A stretch of DNA of 25,225 bases, taken from the NCBI GenBank assembly GCA_035606175.1, contig DATNFW010000068.1, positions 1 to 25,225 on the forward strand, in the 5' to 3' direction. Origin of the DNA: JASHUC01 sp035606175. Lineage in GTDB: Bacteria; Pseudomonadota; Gammaproteobacteria; Steroidobacterales; Steroidobacteraceae. Numbering within the stretch: position 1 is the first letter of the stretch; each line of letters opens with the position of its first letter. Shown here piece after piece: positions 7,644 to 15,367 of this stretch. The notes under the pieces were generated by a model. That model was not told where the DNA came from. It searched no databases and saw only the letters and a program-made list of their open reading frames with translations. The position numbers and the translations under genes are program-made.

Positions 7644-7958
7644 TTACTTCGAGACCGACCGCTTGAACATGCGGTCGAGCTTCTCGTTCGTCGCATCGAC
7701 CGCCGACTGCGCGGCCTGGGCAGCAGCCAGAGCCTGATTGGCCGTGCTCTGCGCACCGCTCGCCGCCTGGCTGGCGGCCTGCGCGGAGCTAGCAGCCTGA
7801 TCGGCCGAAGCCTTGGTCGCCTGCTGGTCCGATTGCAGCTTGCTGATCTGCGACTTCAGATCTGCGATGTCGGACTGAACCGGCTTCAGGTCGGTGCAGC
7901 CCGCCAAACCGATCACGACTGCAACAGCAGCCACTTTCATAACCGTCGCGCTCTTCAT
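7644..7958 (-). CDS. OprI/Lpp-like alanine-zipper outer-membrane lipoprotein
   Basis: A 104-aa lipoprotein. The N-terminus is a type II signal peptide with lipobox LAGC (C21 lipidated); the +2 residue is Thr, not Asp, so sorting to the outer membrane is expected. The mature part is a continuous heptad-type coiled coil, first Leu/Ile-rich (DIADLKSQISKLQSDQQ) and then Ala-rich. It ends in NEKLDRMFKRSVSK, like Pseudomonas OprI (NERALRMLEKASRK). By analogy the terminal Lys is the likely peptidoglycan cross-link. AAGGGGA precedes the ATG at 7958. The frame is open well upstream, but that part has no signal peptide and overlaps the next gene. Expression is probably high. Confidence 0.88.
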   Translation of the reverse strand: MKSATVMKVAAVAVVIGLAGCTDLKPVQSDIADLKSQISKLQSDQQATKASADQAASSAQAASQAASGAQSTANQALAAAQAAQSAVDATNEKLDRMFKRSVSK

Positions 7959-8023
7959 GACAAACGTCCCCTTGTGGGTTGTTGACTGAGGGAGTCCCTG
8001 AGACAGGGCGATGCGAAGCGGCG

Positions 8024-8053
8024 AGCGTAGTGCTTCCGCCACAGTCTTCGCAA
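8024..8053 (-). promoter_or_regulatory. Candidate promoter of the OprI-like lipoprotein
   Basis: On the minus strand TTGCGA (8053-8048), 18-bp spacer, TACGCT (8029-8024), about 65 bases before the ATG. The leader contains a small CCCTG-TCT-CAGGG hairpin. A moderate match only. Confidence 0.35.
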
Positions 8054-8194
8054 GCCGTGCAATGGCATCAAATTTGGACCCGGAATGCAACTGCTTGACA
8101 TTGTTGCGCGTCGTTGGGCCGCAACAGGCGCTGCGCGCACCTCCGAGCGTGTAATACCTGCGTGCATCGTTGAAAGACGAGTGTAAGGATTCCG

Positions 8195-9853
8195 CTACAG
8201 CCTGTCTCGATGGCGGAGGATCTCGCGCGCAGCATTGTGCCCCGGCACCCCGGTCACGCCGCCTCCCGGGTGACTGCCAGACCCGCAGAGATAGAGCCCC
8301 GCCACCGGCGTGCGGTAATTGCCGTAGCCGAGCACCGGCCGCGCAGCCCAGAGCTGGTCGAGCCCCAACGCGCCGTGAAAGATGTCGCCGCCGACGAGTC
8401 CGAAACGCTCCTCGAGGTCGGTGGGCGCGAGCGCGAGGCGGCCGACGATGCTGCGCCTGAAATTCGGGGCGTAAGCGTCGACCGTCCCAATGATCGAGTC
8501 GGCGATTCGTTCCCGCTCGTTCGGCCAAGTGCGTCCCTCGGGCAGCGAATAGGCGAAATGCTGGCAGAACAGGCTCGCCACGTGGGCGCCCGTTGGCGCG
8601 AGAGTCGGGTCGATGACGGACGGAACGAGCATTTCGATGATCGGCGCGTGCGAAGCACCCGATGCGCGGGCATCGAGGTAGGCGCGCTCCATGTAAGCCA
8701 GCGACGGTGCAATGATGATGCCGGCTGCGAGGTGCGCGCCCGATTGCGGTCTGCTCGCGAAACGCGGCAGCTCGGCGAGCGCGACATTCATGCGAAATGT
8801 TGCCGACTCACAACGATAACGCTCCATCCGGGCGCGAAAGTCCTGTGGAAGCACCTCTCGCTCGAGCAGGCGGAGGAAGAGAAGCTTTGGATTGACGTTC
8901 GCGGCGACGACAGGAGCGTGGAAGATGCGCCCATCCGCGAGCCGAGCACCCGTGGCGCGAGCGATCGGCAAATGGTTTGCCGTGCCGGTTTGTTGCGCCG
9001 CATCGTCCGTGAGAATCGCGGCGACCGGCGCCTCGGTCAGGATGCGGACACCGAGCCGCTCCGCCTCGCGTGCCATGGCCTGCGTGATCGCGCCCATCCC
9101 GCCCACCGCATGGCCCCAGAGCCCGCGCTTGCCGTTTACCTCGCCCCAGGCATGGTGCAGCAACACGTACGCGCTCGTCGGGGCATAGGGGCTCTGGAAA
9201 GTGCCTACGATGGCATCGAATCCATGCAGCGCCTTCAGCGCGTCCCATTCGAACCAGCCATCGAGCACGTCGCCGGCGCTGCGCGTGAAGAGCTCGTGCA
9301 GCGCGCGTTGCGTCTCGAGGGGGAGGCGGCGGAGGGTTCGCCCGAGTGTGAGCAGACTCCAAAGGTCGCGCGGGCCGTGGAGGCCTGCGGGAGGAGTCTC
9401 GAGGAGCAGACCGCGCAAGGCATCGGCAGCATGACCGAGCACCGCATGAAAGGCAGGCAGGCGCTCGGCATCGCGCGGGGAGTGTTGCTGCAGCGCGGAG
9501 AGCGTGTCTTCGAGTGCCGGTCCGGAGCAGAAGGCGCGGCCATCGGGCAGCGGCAGGAAATTCTGCATCGGCCGCTCGATGATCTTGAGGCCGTGCTCGG
9601 CGAGCTTCAGATCGCGGAGCACCTTCGGGTGCAGCAGGCTGACCGTGTAGCTCGCGGTGGAATTGCGGAAGCCGGGATGAAACTCCTCGGTGACGGCGGC
9701 GCCCCCGACGAGGTTGCGCCGCTCGAGGACGAGAACCTTGAGTCCTCCTCGGGCGAGGTAGCAGGCGCAGGTGAGGCCGTTGTGGCCCGCGCCGACGATG
9801 ATGGCGTCGTAATCGACGTCACTTGCGCGAGCGCGTAATCTGGATATAATCAC
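8195..9853 (-). CDS. FAD-dependent oxidoreductase, PYROXD2/phytoene-desaturase-like
   Basis: A 552-aa flavoprotein. The dinucleotide-binding motif DAIIVGAGHNGLTCACYLARGG starts at about residue 16, followed by VLERRNLVGGAA. At the C-terminus GLYLCGSGSHPGGGVTGVPGHNAA is the second FAD contact typical of the carotenoid-desaturase/PYROXD2 branch. The substrate is unknown. No signal peptide or membrane segment is seen. The start must be the GTG at 9853, because no other start codon occurs before the Rossmann fold; it lies inside the first LexA box. The gene is divergent from lexA and may share its control. Confidence 0.85.
   Translation of the reverse strand: MIISRLRARASDVDYDAIIVGAGHNGLTCACYLARGGLKVLVLERRNLVGGAAVTEEFHPGFRNSTASYTVSLLHPKVLRDLKLAEHGLKIIERPMQNFLPLPDGRAFCSGPALEDTLSALQQHSPRDAERLPAFHAVLGHAADALRGLLLETPPAGLHGPRDLWSLLTLGRTLRRLPLETQRALHELFTRSAGDVLDGWFEWDALKALHGFDAIVGTFQSPYAPTSAYVLLHHAWGEVNGKRGLWGHAVGGMGAITQAMAREAERLGVRILTEAPVAAILTDDAAQQTGTANHLPIARATGARLADGRIFHAPVVAANVNPKLLFLRLLEREVLPQDFRARMERYRCESATFRMNVALAELPRFASRPQSGAHLAAGIIIAPSLAYMERAYLDARASGASHAPIIEMLVPSVIDPTLAPTGAHVASLFCQHFAYSLPEGRTWPNERERIADSIIGTVDAYAPNFRRSIVGRLALAPTDLEERFGLVGGDIFHGALGLDQLWAARPVLGYGNYRTPVAGLYLCGSGSHPGGGVTGVPGHNAAREILRHRDRL
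9823..9850 (+). promoter_or_regulatory. lexA promoter
   Basis: -35 TTGCGC (9823-9828), 16-bp spacer and a perfect -10 TATAAT (9845-9850). The -10 lies within LexA box 1, as expected for autorepression. Transcription should start at about 9857. Confidence 0.7.
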
Positions 9854-9855
9854 AG
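9840..9855. promoter_or_regulatory. LexA operator (SOS box 1)
   Basis: CTGGATATAATCACAG fits CTG-N10-CAG with an AT-rich centre and is one base from CTGT-N8-ACAG; the flanking T and TA also match the extended consensus. It covers the lexA -10 and the GTG of the divergent oxidoreductase. Confidence 0.85.
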
Positions 9856-9857
9856 TA

Positions 9858-9873
9858 TTGTATGCGCAAACAG
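9858..9873. promoter_or_regulatory. LexA operator (SOS box 2)
   Basis: TTGTATGCGCAAACAG is one base from CTGT-N8-ACAG (T for the first C). Its centre is 18 bp from that of box 1; E. coli lexA also has two boxes in tandem. It overlaps an upstream ATG (9862) in the lexA frame, supporting the ATG at 9883 as the true lexA start. On the other strand it overlaps a possible -10, TACAAT (9862-9857). Confidence 0.6.
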
Positions 9874-9882
9874 CTTACCACC

Positions 9883-10509
9883 ATGTCAGACCTGACCCCG
9901 CGTCAATCGCAGATTCTGCGTCTCATCCAACGCTTCATCTCCGAGACCGGCATGCCGCCCACGCGGGCGGAGATCGCCCGCGAGCTCGGGTTCAGATCGG
10001 CCAATGCGGCGGAGGATCATCTGCGCGCGCTCGCGCGTAAAGGGGTCATCGCGCTCATCCCCGGTACCTCCCGCGGCATTCAGCTGAAAGACACGATTCG
10101 CGAGCAGATGGGACTGCCGCTCATCGGTCGCGTCGCAGCCGGCAAGCCGATTCTTGCGGAAGAGAACATCGAAGCGCGCCTGCAAATTGATCCGACGATC
10201 TTTCAGCCCCGGCCTCATTATCTGCTGAAGGTGACCGGCATGAGCATGCGAAACGCCGGCATCCTCGATGGGGATCTGGTTGCCGTACACCGCACCTCCG
10301 AGGTGCGCAGCCGCCAGATCGTGGTCGCGCGTCTCGAGAACGAGGTCACCGTCAAGCGCTACCGCCAGGAAGGCTCGGTCGTGTGGCTCCTGCCGGAGAA
10401 CGAGGAATTCGAGCCCATCCGGGTTCATTTGAAAGAGCAATCGCTCATCATCGAAGGAGTCGTCGTGGGCGTCGTGCGCCGCAGCGGCAGGGCAGTGGGG
10501 CTGGCGTAG
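9883..10509 (+). CDS. lexA: LexA repressor/protease
   Basis: Master repressor of the SOS response, 208 aa. The N-terminal winged helix MSDLTPRQSQILRLI, then MPPTRAEIARELGFRSANAAEDHLRALARKGVI, is very close to E. coli. The self-cleavage bond is A86-G87 (GRVAAGKP), with catalytic S121 (GMSM) and K158 (VTVKRY), each two residues beyond E. coli numbering. An ATG at 9862 would add seven residues but lies in SOS box 2 and has no homology, so 9883 is chosen; neither has a good Shine-Dalgarno sequence. lexA leads the imuA-imuB operon, so the mutasome is probably under its direct repression. Confidence 0.97.
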   Translation: MSDLTPRQSQILRLIQRFISETGMPPTRAEIARELGFRSANAAEDHLRALARKGVIALIPGTSRGIQLKDTIREQMGLPLIGRVAAGKPILAEENIEARLQIDPTIFQPRPHYLLKVTGMSMRNAGILDGDLVAVHRTSEVRSRQIVVARLENEVTVKRYRQEGSVVWLLPENEEFEPIRVHLKEQSLIIEGVVVGVVRRSGRAVGLA

Positions 10510-10566
10510 CGCTCGCGCAGCGCCGCGCCGCACCGCGTGGATGCGCAGCACGACGAATAGCACCGC

Positions 10567-11382
10567 ATGGACGCGTACCACCACACGGATGCGTGGCACT
10601 CAATGGGCATGGCCGTGGCTACAGCAGCGCAATCCCCCGACGATCCGCGCCTTGCGCGACTGCTCGAGCACCCTGCGCTCTGGCGAGGCCGCAGCGCGAC
10701 GCGCTCGAGCGCCGTGCCGACGAAGTTTGCCGCGCTCGATGCAGCGCTCCCCGGAGGGGGCTGGCCGCAGGTCGGGCTCGTGGAGATTCTGATCTCGCGG
10801 CTCGGAGCCGGCGAGCTCTATTTGATTCTGCCGGCGCTCGCCTCCCTCACGCAGCGGCTCGAGGCGCGATGGTGCGCCTGGATCGCCCCGCCGCCGGAAC
10901 CTTTCACCGAGCGAGACCACGCTCGATGTCCGCTCGAACCGTTCGCGCCGGCGCTCGCCGCCCATGGTTTGAATCTCGCGCGCGTGCTCATCGCGCGTGC
11001 GGATCCGCCACTCTGGGCCTTCGAGCAGGCGTTGCGCTCCGGTGCGTGCGATGCGGCGGTCGCCTGGATGCAGCGGGTGCCGGTTCGCGCATTGCGGCGT
11101 TTGCAGCTCGCGGCAGAGCGGGGCCGCACGCTCGCCTTTGTCTTTCGCGGGCTCTCTACGCGCGCGGTGAGTGAACCGTCCGCGGCGGTTTTGCGGATCA
11201 CGGTGCAGCCCGTGCGCGAGGGAGCTCGCATCGATATTTTGAAGAGCCGCGGCAGCCCGCGCGCGGCGATCTGCCTGTCGTTGCACGAGGAGCCGGATGC
11301 TGCAACGGCGGATGGCGCGGCGGGTCGCGTGGCGGATCGCGTGGCGGATCGCGTGGCGGATCGCGTGGCGGCACCGGAGTGA
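10567..11382 (+). CDS. imuA: ImuA, SOS-mutagenesis accessory protein (RecA-like)
   Basis: A RecA/SulA-superfamily protein that works with ImuB and DnaE2 in error-prone translesion synthesis; 271 aa. Typical features are KFAALDAALPGGGWPQVGLVEIL (about 52-74), LIARADPPLWAFEQALRSGACDAAVAWM, and RRLQLAAERGRTLAFVFR. A canonical Walker A is absent, as is common in ImuA. The true start may be 10567 or one of the ATGs at 10603/10609; none has a clear ribosome-binding site. The C-terminus ends in a repeated (ADRV) tail encoded by a 12-bp tandem repeat. The gene lies 57 bp after lexA with no LexA box of its own, and imuB follows after three bases. Confidence 0.88.
   Translation: MDAYHHTDAWHSMGMAVATAAQSPDDPRLARLLEHPALWRGRSATRSSAVPTKFAALDAALPGGGWPQVGLVEILISRLGAGELYLILPALASLTQRLEARWCAWIAPPPEPFTERDHARCPLEPFAPALAAHGLNLARVLIARADPPLWAFEQALRSGACDAAVAWMQRVPVRALRRLQLAAERGRTLAFVFRGLSTRAVSEPSAAVLRITVQPVREGARIDILKSRGSPRAAICLSLHEEPDAATADGAAGRVADRVADRVADRVAAPE
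11326..11370 (+). repeat. 12-bp tandem repeat at the imuA 3' end
   Basis: Three full copies of CGCGTGGCGGAT plus nine bases of a fourth, in frame in imuA, giving R-V-A-D repeated. The copies are identical, suggesting recent slippage expansion. Unit changes keep the frame. Confidence 0.9.
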
Positions 11383-11385
11383 GTC

Positions 11386-13047
11386 ATGCGGGCGCGTCCT
11401 CAGCGAACGGCGACGGGAATCGCCCCGCGCAAGCGCCCGGCTCCACAGCTCGTTTCCCGGAATGCGCCTCGGACCGAGCAGCGCGCTCTCCCGTTTCTCG
11501 AGCCGCGCGAGCTGTGGATCGGAGCGCATCTGCCGCAGCTCGCGCTCGAAGCGCTGGTCGAGGCGCACTCGGCGCCGGAGCCGCACGTGCCGCAGCGGCT
11601 GGCAGTGGCCGAGCTGCAGGGCAGCTCGCAATGCGTCGTGGCCGCCAACGATCAGGCGGCGCGCGCCGGCGTACGTGCCGGCATGAGCCTCGCGGCGGCT
11701 CTGGCACTCGCACCGGAGCTTGTCGTGCTGACTCGCGATCCGCATCGAGAGCAGGCGTTGCTGGAGCGCCTCGCGAGAAGCGCGCTCGATTTCACGCCCC
11801 GCGTGAGCCTCGCTCAGCCCGATGGATTGCTGCTCGAAATCAAAGGGAGCCTGCAGCTGTTCGGTGGAGCGACCAAGCTCGGCGCGGCCTTTCTCAAAAA
11901 ATGCCGGACAGCCGGTGTGCATCCGAAGCTCGCTCTCGCGCCTACGCCGCTCGCGGCGCTCGCAGGAGCGCGCTACACGGCGTGGACGGCGCCGCGGGCG
12001 GGTGAGGCTGGCCTGGTGCGGGGTGGCTCGCGTTTCAAAGTCACGGACGAGTCGCGGCTCGTGGGCGCGCTCGCACCTCTGCCGCTTGCCGTAATGCGCT
12101 GGCCCCCGCAAGTGCTCGAGCGGCTGGCGAAGATCGGAGTGCGTACCATCGCAGAGGCGCTGCGTCTGCCGCGAGCGGGATTCGCGCGGCGCTTCGGCAC
12201 CGAGACGCTCACCTCGCTCGATCGTCTGACGGGGCGCGCGCCCGATCTACGCCGCAGCTTTCAGGCGCCGGAGCGGTTTCGCATGCGCAGAGGCTGCACG
12301 TACGACCTCGAGCATCACGAAGCGATCCTCGAGGCGCTCGCTCCGCTCCTCGAGTCAATGGAGAAGTTCCTCGAGGCGCGCCAGCGCGGCATCACCGATC
12401 TCGAATGCCGGCTGTGGCATCGCCATGCCTCACCGACACGCTGTGTGCTGAGGCTCGCTGCGCCCGCGGCCGGCGGCGAGCAATTGCAGACGCTGCTGGG
12501 AGAGCGGCTGGCCGCGATCGCCCTGCCGGAACCGGTGCGCTCGTTCGAGCTGCGCTCCGGCCGGCTCGTGCCGCGCATATTGCGCGCCGAGTCGCTCTGG
12601 CAGGCCGGAGAGCATGGCGGTGGCGGAGCGAGCTCGCAGTCGGTCGATTTGATCGAGATGCTGCGCGCGAGGCTCGGGAATGATGCGGTATACGGACTCG
12701 CCATTCATGAGACGCATCGACCCGAGGCGGCGTCGCGGCGAGTGGAGGCGGCGACTGCGAAGCCCGATGTGGTGAGATCCACGGCTGCAGGATGGCCGGC
12801 TTTCCGCCGTCCGCTATGGCTGTTGCGCGAGCCTGAGCCTCTCACCGAGTCGAACGGTATGCCGCAGCGGCGCGGACCGCTGCGCTTGATCGGCGAGCCG
12901 GAGCGCATCGAGACGGGATGGTGGGAAAAGGAGGGTTCGATCGCGCGGGATTACTATCAAGCCCTCGATATGCGCGGCGTGAGGCTGTGGGTCTATCGCG
13001 AGCGGTCGAAGCCGCATCGGTGGTTCATGCAGGGCGTGTTCGGCTGA
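11386..13047 (+). CDS. imuB: ImuB, inactive Y-family polymerase-like mutasome hub
   Basis: Y-family (DinB/UmuC) fold protein, 553 aa, that links ImuA, DnaE2 and the beta clamp in SOS mutagenesis. The fold begins at RELWIGAHLPQLALEAL (41-57), where active Y-family polymerases have an Asp; here it is missing, and the second acidic motif is replaced by DGLLLEIKGSLQLFGG (146-161). Loss of the catalytic acids is normal for ImuB. The C-terminal region WWEKEGSIARDYYQ ... WFMQGVFG is the ImuB-specific tail. A 40-residue N-terminal extension holds QRALPF (32-37), a possible clamp-binding motif. GGAG overlapping the imuA stop, six bases before the ATG, supports this start. Confidence 0.92.
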   Translation: MRARPQRTATGIAPRKRPAPQLVSRNAPRTEQRALPFLEPRELWIGAHLPQLALEALVEAHSAPEPHVPQRLAVAELQGSSQCVVAANDQAARAGVRAGMSLAAALALAPELVVLTRDPHREQALLERLARSALDFTPRVSLAQPDGLLLEIKGSLQLFGGATKLGAAFLKKCRTAGVHPKLALAPTPLAALAGARYTAWTAPRAGEAGLVRGGSRFKVTDESRLVGALAPLPLAVMRWPPQVLERLAKIGVRTIAEALRLPRAGFARRFGTETLTSLDRLTGRAPDLRRSFQAPERFRMRRGCTYDLEHHEAILEALAPLLESMEKFLEARQRGITDLECRLWHRHASPTRCVLRLAAPAAGGEQLQTLLGERLAAIALPEPVRSFELRSGRLVPRILRAESLWQAGEHGGGGASSQSVDLIEMLRARLGNDAVYGLAIHETHRPEAASRRVEAATAKPDVVRSTAAGWPAFRRPLWLLREPEPLTESNGMPQRRGPLRLIGEPERIETGWWEKEGSIARDYYQALDMRGVRLWVYRERSKPHRWFMQGVFG

Positions 13048-13075
13048 GCCCGTCGAACTGAATCGGAGGAATCCA

Positions 13076-13729
13076 ATGACGAAAGTCCGAGTGAGCGCAT
13101 TCTCGATCTCGATCGACGGATATGGCGCCGGACCGCAGCAAAGCCTCGACAATCCGCTCGGCGTCGGCGGCCGCGCCCTGCATGAGTGGGCTTTCACCAC
13201 GAGAACGTTTCGCCGCATGTTCGGCCAAGACGGTGGCGCAACGGGAATCGATGATGATTTTGCCGCGCGGAGCTTCGAGAACGTCGGCGCGTGGATCCTG
13301 GGAAGGAATATGTTCGGGCCAATTCGAGGTCCCTGGCCCGATGACACCTGGAAGGGCTGGTGGGGAGAGACGCCCCCGTATCACGTTCCCGTGTTCGTGT
13401 TGACCCAGTACCCGCGCCGCTCGCTCATCATGCAAGGCGGGACGACGTTCCATTTTGTGACCGACGGGATTCACGCCGCGCTGGACAAGGCTAGTGAGGG
13501 GGCCGCCGGTAAGGACGTTCGGATCGGCGGCGGAGTCGCGACGATCCGGCAGTATCTGCGAGCCGGGCTCATCGACGATATCCATGTGGCGATTTCGCCG
13601 ACGCTCCTCGGCCGCGGCGAGCACCTGTTTGCCGAGATCGATCTCGTCGAACTGGGTTACCGCTGCATCGAGCACGCGGCCACGCCGAATGCGACGCATT
13701 CCGTACTCTCGCGTCGGCGCGACGCATGA
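13076..13729 (+). CDS. Dihydrofolate reductase family protein (RibD C-terminal-like)
   Basis: A 217-aa NADPH-dependent reductase-fold protein of the RibD-C/DHFR group. The start MTKVRVSAFSISIDGYGAG is the family's first strand. GAWILGRNMFG (71-81) and DVRIGGGVATIRQYLRAGLIDDIHVAISPTLLGRGEHLF are the cofactor-binding and C-terminal motifs. The substrate is unknown; such proteins are usually stand-alone. GGAGG lies just before the ATG at 13076. It follows imuB by 28 bp on the same strand, where dnaE2 would normally be, so it may be co-transcribed with the SOS operon by read-through. Confidence 0.85.
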   Translation: MTKVRVSAFSISIDGYGAGPQQSLDNPLGVGGRALHEWAFTTRTFRRMFGQDGGATGIDDDFAARSFENVGAWILGRNMFGPIRGPWPDDTWKGWWGETPPYHVPVFVLTQYPRRSLIMQGGTTFHFVTDGIHAALDKASEGAAGKDVRIGGGVATIRQYLRAGLIDDIHVAISPTLLGRGEHLFAEIDLVELGYRCIEHAATPNATHSVLSRRRDA

Positions 13730-13737
13730 TGCCGCGC

Positions 13738-13764
13738 GCGGCCAGCGCGGCCAGCGCGGCCAGC
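13738..13764. repeat. 9-bp tandem repeat (3 copies)
   Basis: GCGGCCAGC three times without mismatch, in the 50-bp gap between two convergent genes. Its role is unclear. Confidence 0.85.
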
Positions 13765-13779
13765 GCTCACGCGAAGCGT

Positions 13780-14184
13780 TCAGGCCGTTCGCGGCCGGTT
13801 TTGAGTTCCCGCGCCGGCGGTGACGAACAACGCAGTCGCTTCGCCCGCGACATCGGCAGTGTGCCACGTCCCCGGAGGATTGATCGCGTACTCCCCGGGC
13901 GCGAGCGCGACGCTGTTTCGCGTTCCATCGGCGTGTTCCTGGTGCAGCGTGATTTTTCCTGCAGTGCAAAGGACGACCTCGCTGCCGTTCGGGTGCATTT
14001 CCCAGGAGTCCCACGGTCGATCGAATGTGAACATGCTGACCAGCCGCCCGTCGAGGCCATCCGCTTCGTGGCGCGCGGCATACCCCATGTACCAATCCAT
14101 CGTGCCCGTGAATTCCGGCTCCACGATCGCGGTTGCGTTGCGCCCGAGATGGACCGGATATTTGTCGATGCGGTGTGCAGGCAT
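13780..14184 (-). CDS. Cupin-domain protein
   Basis: Small cupin, 134 aa. The barrel motifs are WEMHPNGSEVVLCTAGKITL, then ALAPGEYAINPPGTWHTADV with its conserved His and the PG turn. The first motif keeps one His and the Glu but not the second His of the classical HxH, so metal binding is uncertain. The ATG at 14184 is preceded by GGAGGGGCG, so it is preferred to the ATG eight codons upstream. It is the last gene of an ankyrin-yjbR-cupin unit, starting 24 bp after the yjbR stop. The function is unknown. Confidence 0.78.
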   Translation of the reverse strand: MPAHRIDKYPVHLGRNATAIVEPEFTGTMDWYMGYAARHEADGLDGRLVSMFTFDRPWDSWEMHPNGSEVVLCTAGKITLHQEHADGTRNSVALAPGEYAINPPGTWHTADVAGEATALFVTAGAGTQNRPRTA

Positions 14185-14208
14185 GATCGCCCCTCCGATT
14201 CGATGCAA

Positions 14209-14616
14209 TCAGTTGCGGGAAGATTTCCTCTTGCGCGGCGAGCCCCCGACGCGATCCGTTTCGCAAGCGACAAAGCGCCGCGCCAGTTGCAAAATGGACC
14301 GCATGCCCGAGCGGCTCATCTTCGGCACTCGGACGAGTAGCGATGGATAAGGGACATAGTGGGGGGTCAGATAGAATTTATCGGGCTCGGCTGTGAGCAA
14401 GCGCGCGCGATCCTCCAATCCGATCTTCACGACGAGCGAATCGCGCTCGGCGGACCTGTGAACCGCCTGGCAGGCGAGCATCTTGCCGCGAACTCTGAAT
14501 GACCAGCCCCAATTCGTGATGCGCTCCTCGACCCCCGGCAAGCTCATCGCGATCTGTCTGACCGCCTCGAAATCCAGTGCTTTACGAGTTGAACGCTGCC
14601 TGGCTGAAGGCTTCAT
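14209..14616 (-). CDS. MmcQ/YjbR family protein
   Basis: A 135-aa protein of the MmcQ/YjbR (CyaY-like fold) family. It shows DFEAVRQIAMSLPGVEERITNWGWSFRVRGKMLAC, the family's N-terminal pattern with the TW/NWG pair, followed by SLVVKIGLEDRARLL and the C-terminal RRFVACET. These proteins may bind DNA, but their role is unproven. Its ATG overlaps the TGA of the ankyrin gene upstream (ATGA), so translation is probably coupled. Confidence 0.8.
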   Translation of the reverse strand: MKPSARQRSTRKALDFEAVRQIAMSLPGVEERITNWGWSFRVRGKMLACQAVHRSAERDSLVVKIGLEDRARLLTAEPDKFYLTPHYVPYPSLLVRVPKMSRSGMRSILQLARRFVACETDRVGGSPRKRKSSRN

Positions 14617-15116
14617 GGCGCGGCCCCCGCAGCGGCACGGCAGAGCTCCGCGAGCTGCTCATGCATGCGTTCGGGGTCTGGCGCTCTCTCCGGCGCATCC
14701 CATTCGAGGGGCGAGCCCGCGCCGATGAGCTGGTGTGCGACGCCGAGATAATTTCTGCCCGAGTGCACGCCCTGGCTCCATCCCCGGGCCGCCCAAACGA
14801 GCGGGGTTCCACAAAACGTACCGTCGACCACATCGACCCGCGCGCCGTGAGCGAGCAGCACGCGCACGGCCTCCGCATGTCCGTACATCGCAGCTCGATG
14901 CAAGGGAGTGATGCCTTCCCGGTCTTTCACCGCGGCATCGAAACCGCACGAGAGCAAGGTGTCGAGGATGGCGGCTGCGCCGCGCTCGGCATGCACGTGC
15001 ACGATCAAATGATGCTCCGCACGCAGCTGACCTGCGAGTCCCGGGTTCGCCTTCAGCATCGCGTCGGCGCGTATGCGATCGCCGCGCGCGCACAGCTTCG
15101 AGCCTGCGGTTCGCAA
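14613..15116 (-). CDS. Ankyrin-repeat protein, possibly 5'-truncated
   Basis: The frame (167 aa from a TTG at 15116) contains an ankyrin repeat, DREGITPLHRAAMYGHAEAVRVLLAHGARVDVVDG (about 65-99), a degenerate one before it (LIVHVHAERGAAAILDTLLSCGFDAAV) and GTPLVWAARGW after it. Relatives I recall carry this block at the C-terminal end of longer proteins, preceded by CARGD-like sequence as here. A stop codon sits directly before the TTG, so the gene is either short or has lost its 5' part. The 250 bp upstream showed no obvious continuation. It overlaps yjbR by four bases. Confidence 0.62.
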   Translation of the reverse strand: MRTAGSKLCARGDRIRADAMLKANPGLAGQLRAEHHLIVHVHAERGAAAILDTLLSCGFDAAVKDREGITPLHRAAMYGHAEAVRVLLAHGARVDVVDGTFCGTPLVWAARGWSQGVHSGRNYLGVAHQLIGAGSPLEWDAPERAPDPERMHEQLAELCRAAAGAAP

Positions 15117-15248
15117 TCAGGCCGCACGGGGTGGAGGCGCAGTGAGAGTCGGGAATGCCAGTGGGCTGGCCCTTCGCGCGAACCTGCGGGCGCCTGGCGC
15201 GCACGGCAAAAGTCAACGCCAATTCATGGGGACTGTCAAGCGCCGTAC

Positions 15249-15286
15249 CGAAGCCGTGGAGGCGGCGCATCGAAGCCGTGGAAGCG
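15249..15286. repeat. 16-bp direct repeat with 22-bp period
   Basis: CGAAGCCGTGGAGGCG at 15249-15264 and CGAAGCCGTGGAAGCG at 15271-15286, one mismatch. It lies in the 250-bp gap before the M28 peptidase and could be a regulatory site or a remnant of duplicated coding sequence. Nothing else is evident in this gap. Confidence 0.6.
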
Positions 15287-15367
15287 CTGAATGGCCGGTT
15301 GGCTCTGCAGGTGGGGGTGCGTTAAGGTTTGCGGCTCCGAGCCCGCTCAACTTTTTCGGGAGCCATG

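Noticed and set aside
8210..9838. A 542-codon + strand frame opposite the FAD oxidoreductase
   Set aside because: The minus-strand frame has intact FAD motifs at both ends; the + frame has none.
10600..12111. A 503-codon minus-strand frame across imuA and imuB
   Set aside because: It spans the boundary of two recognised genes and has no recognisable domain.
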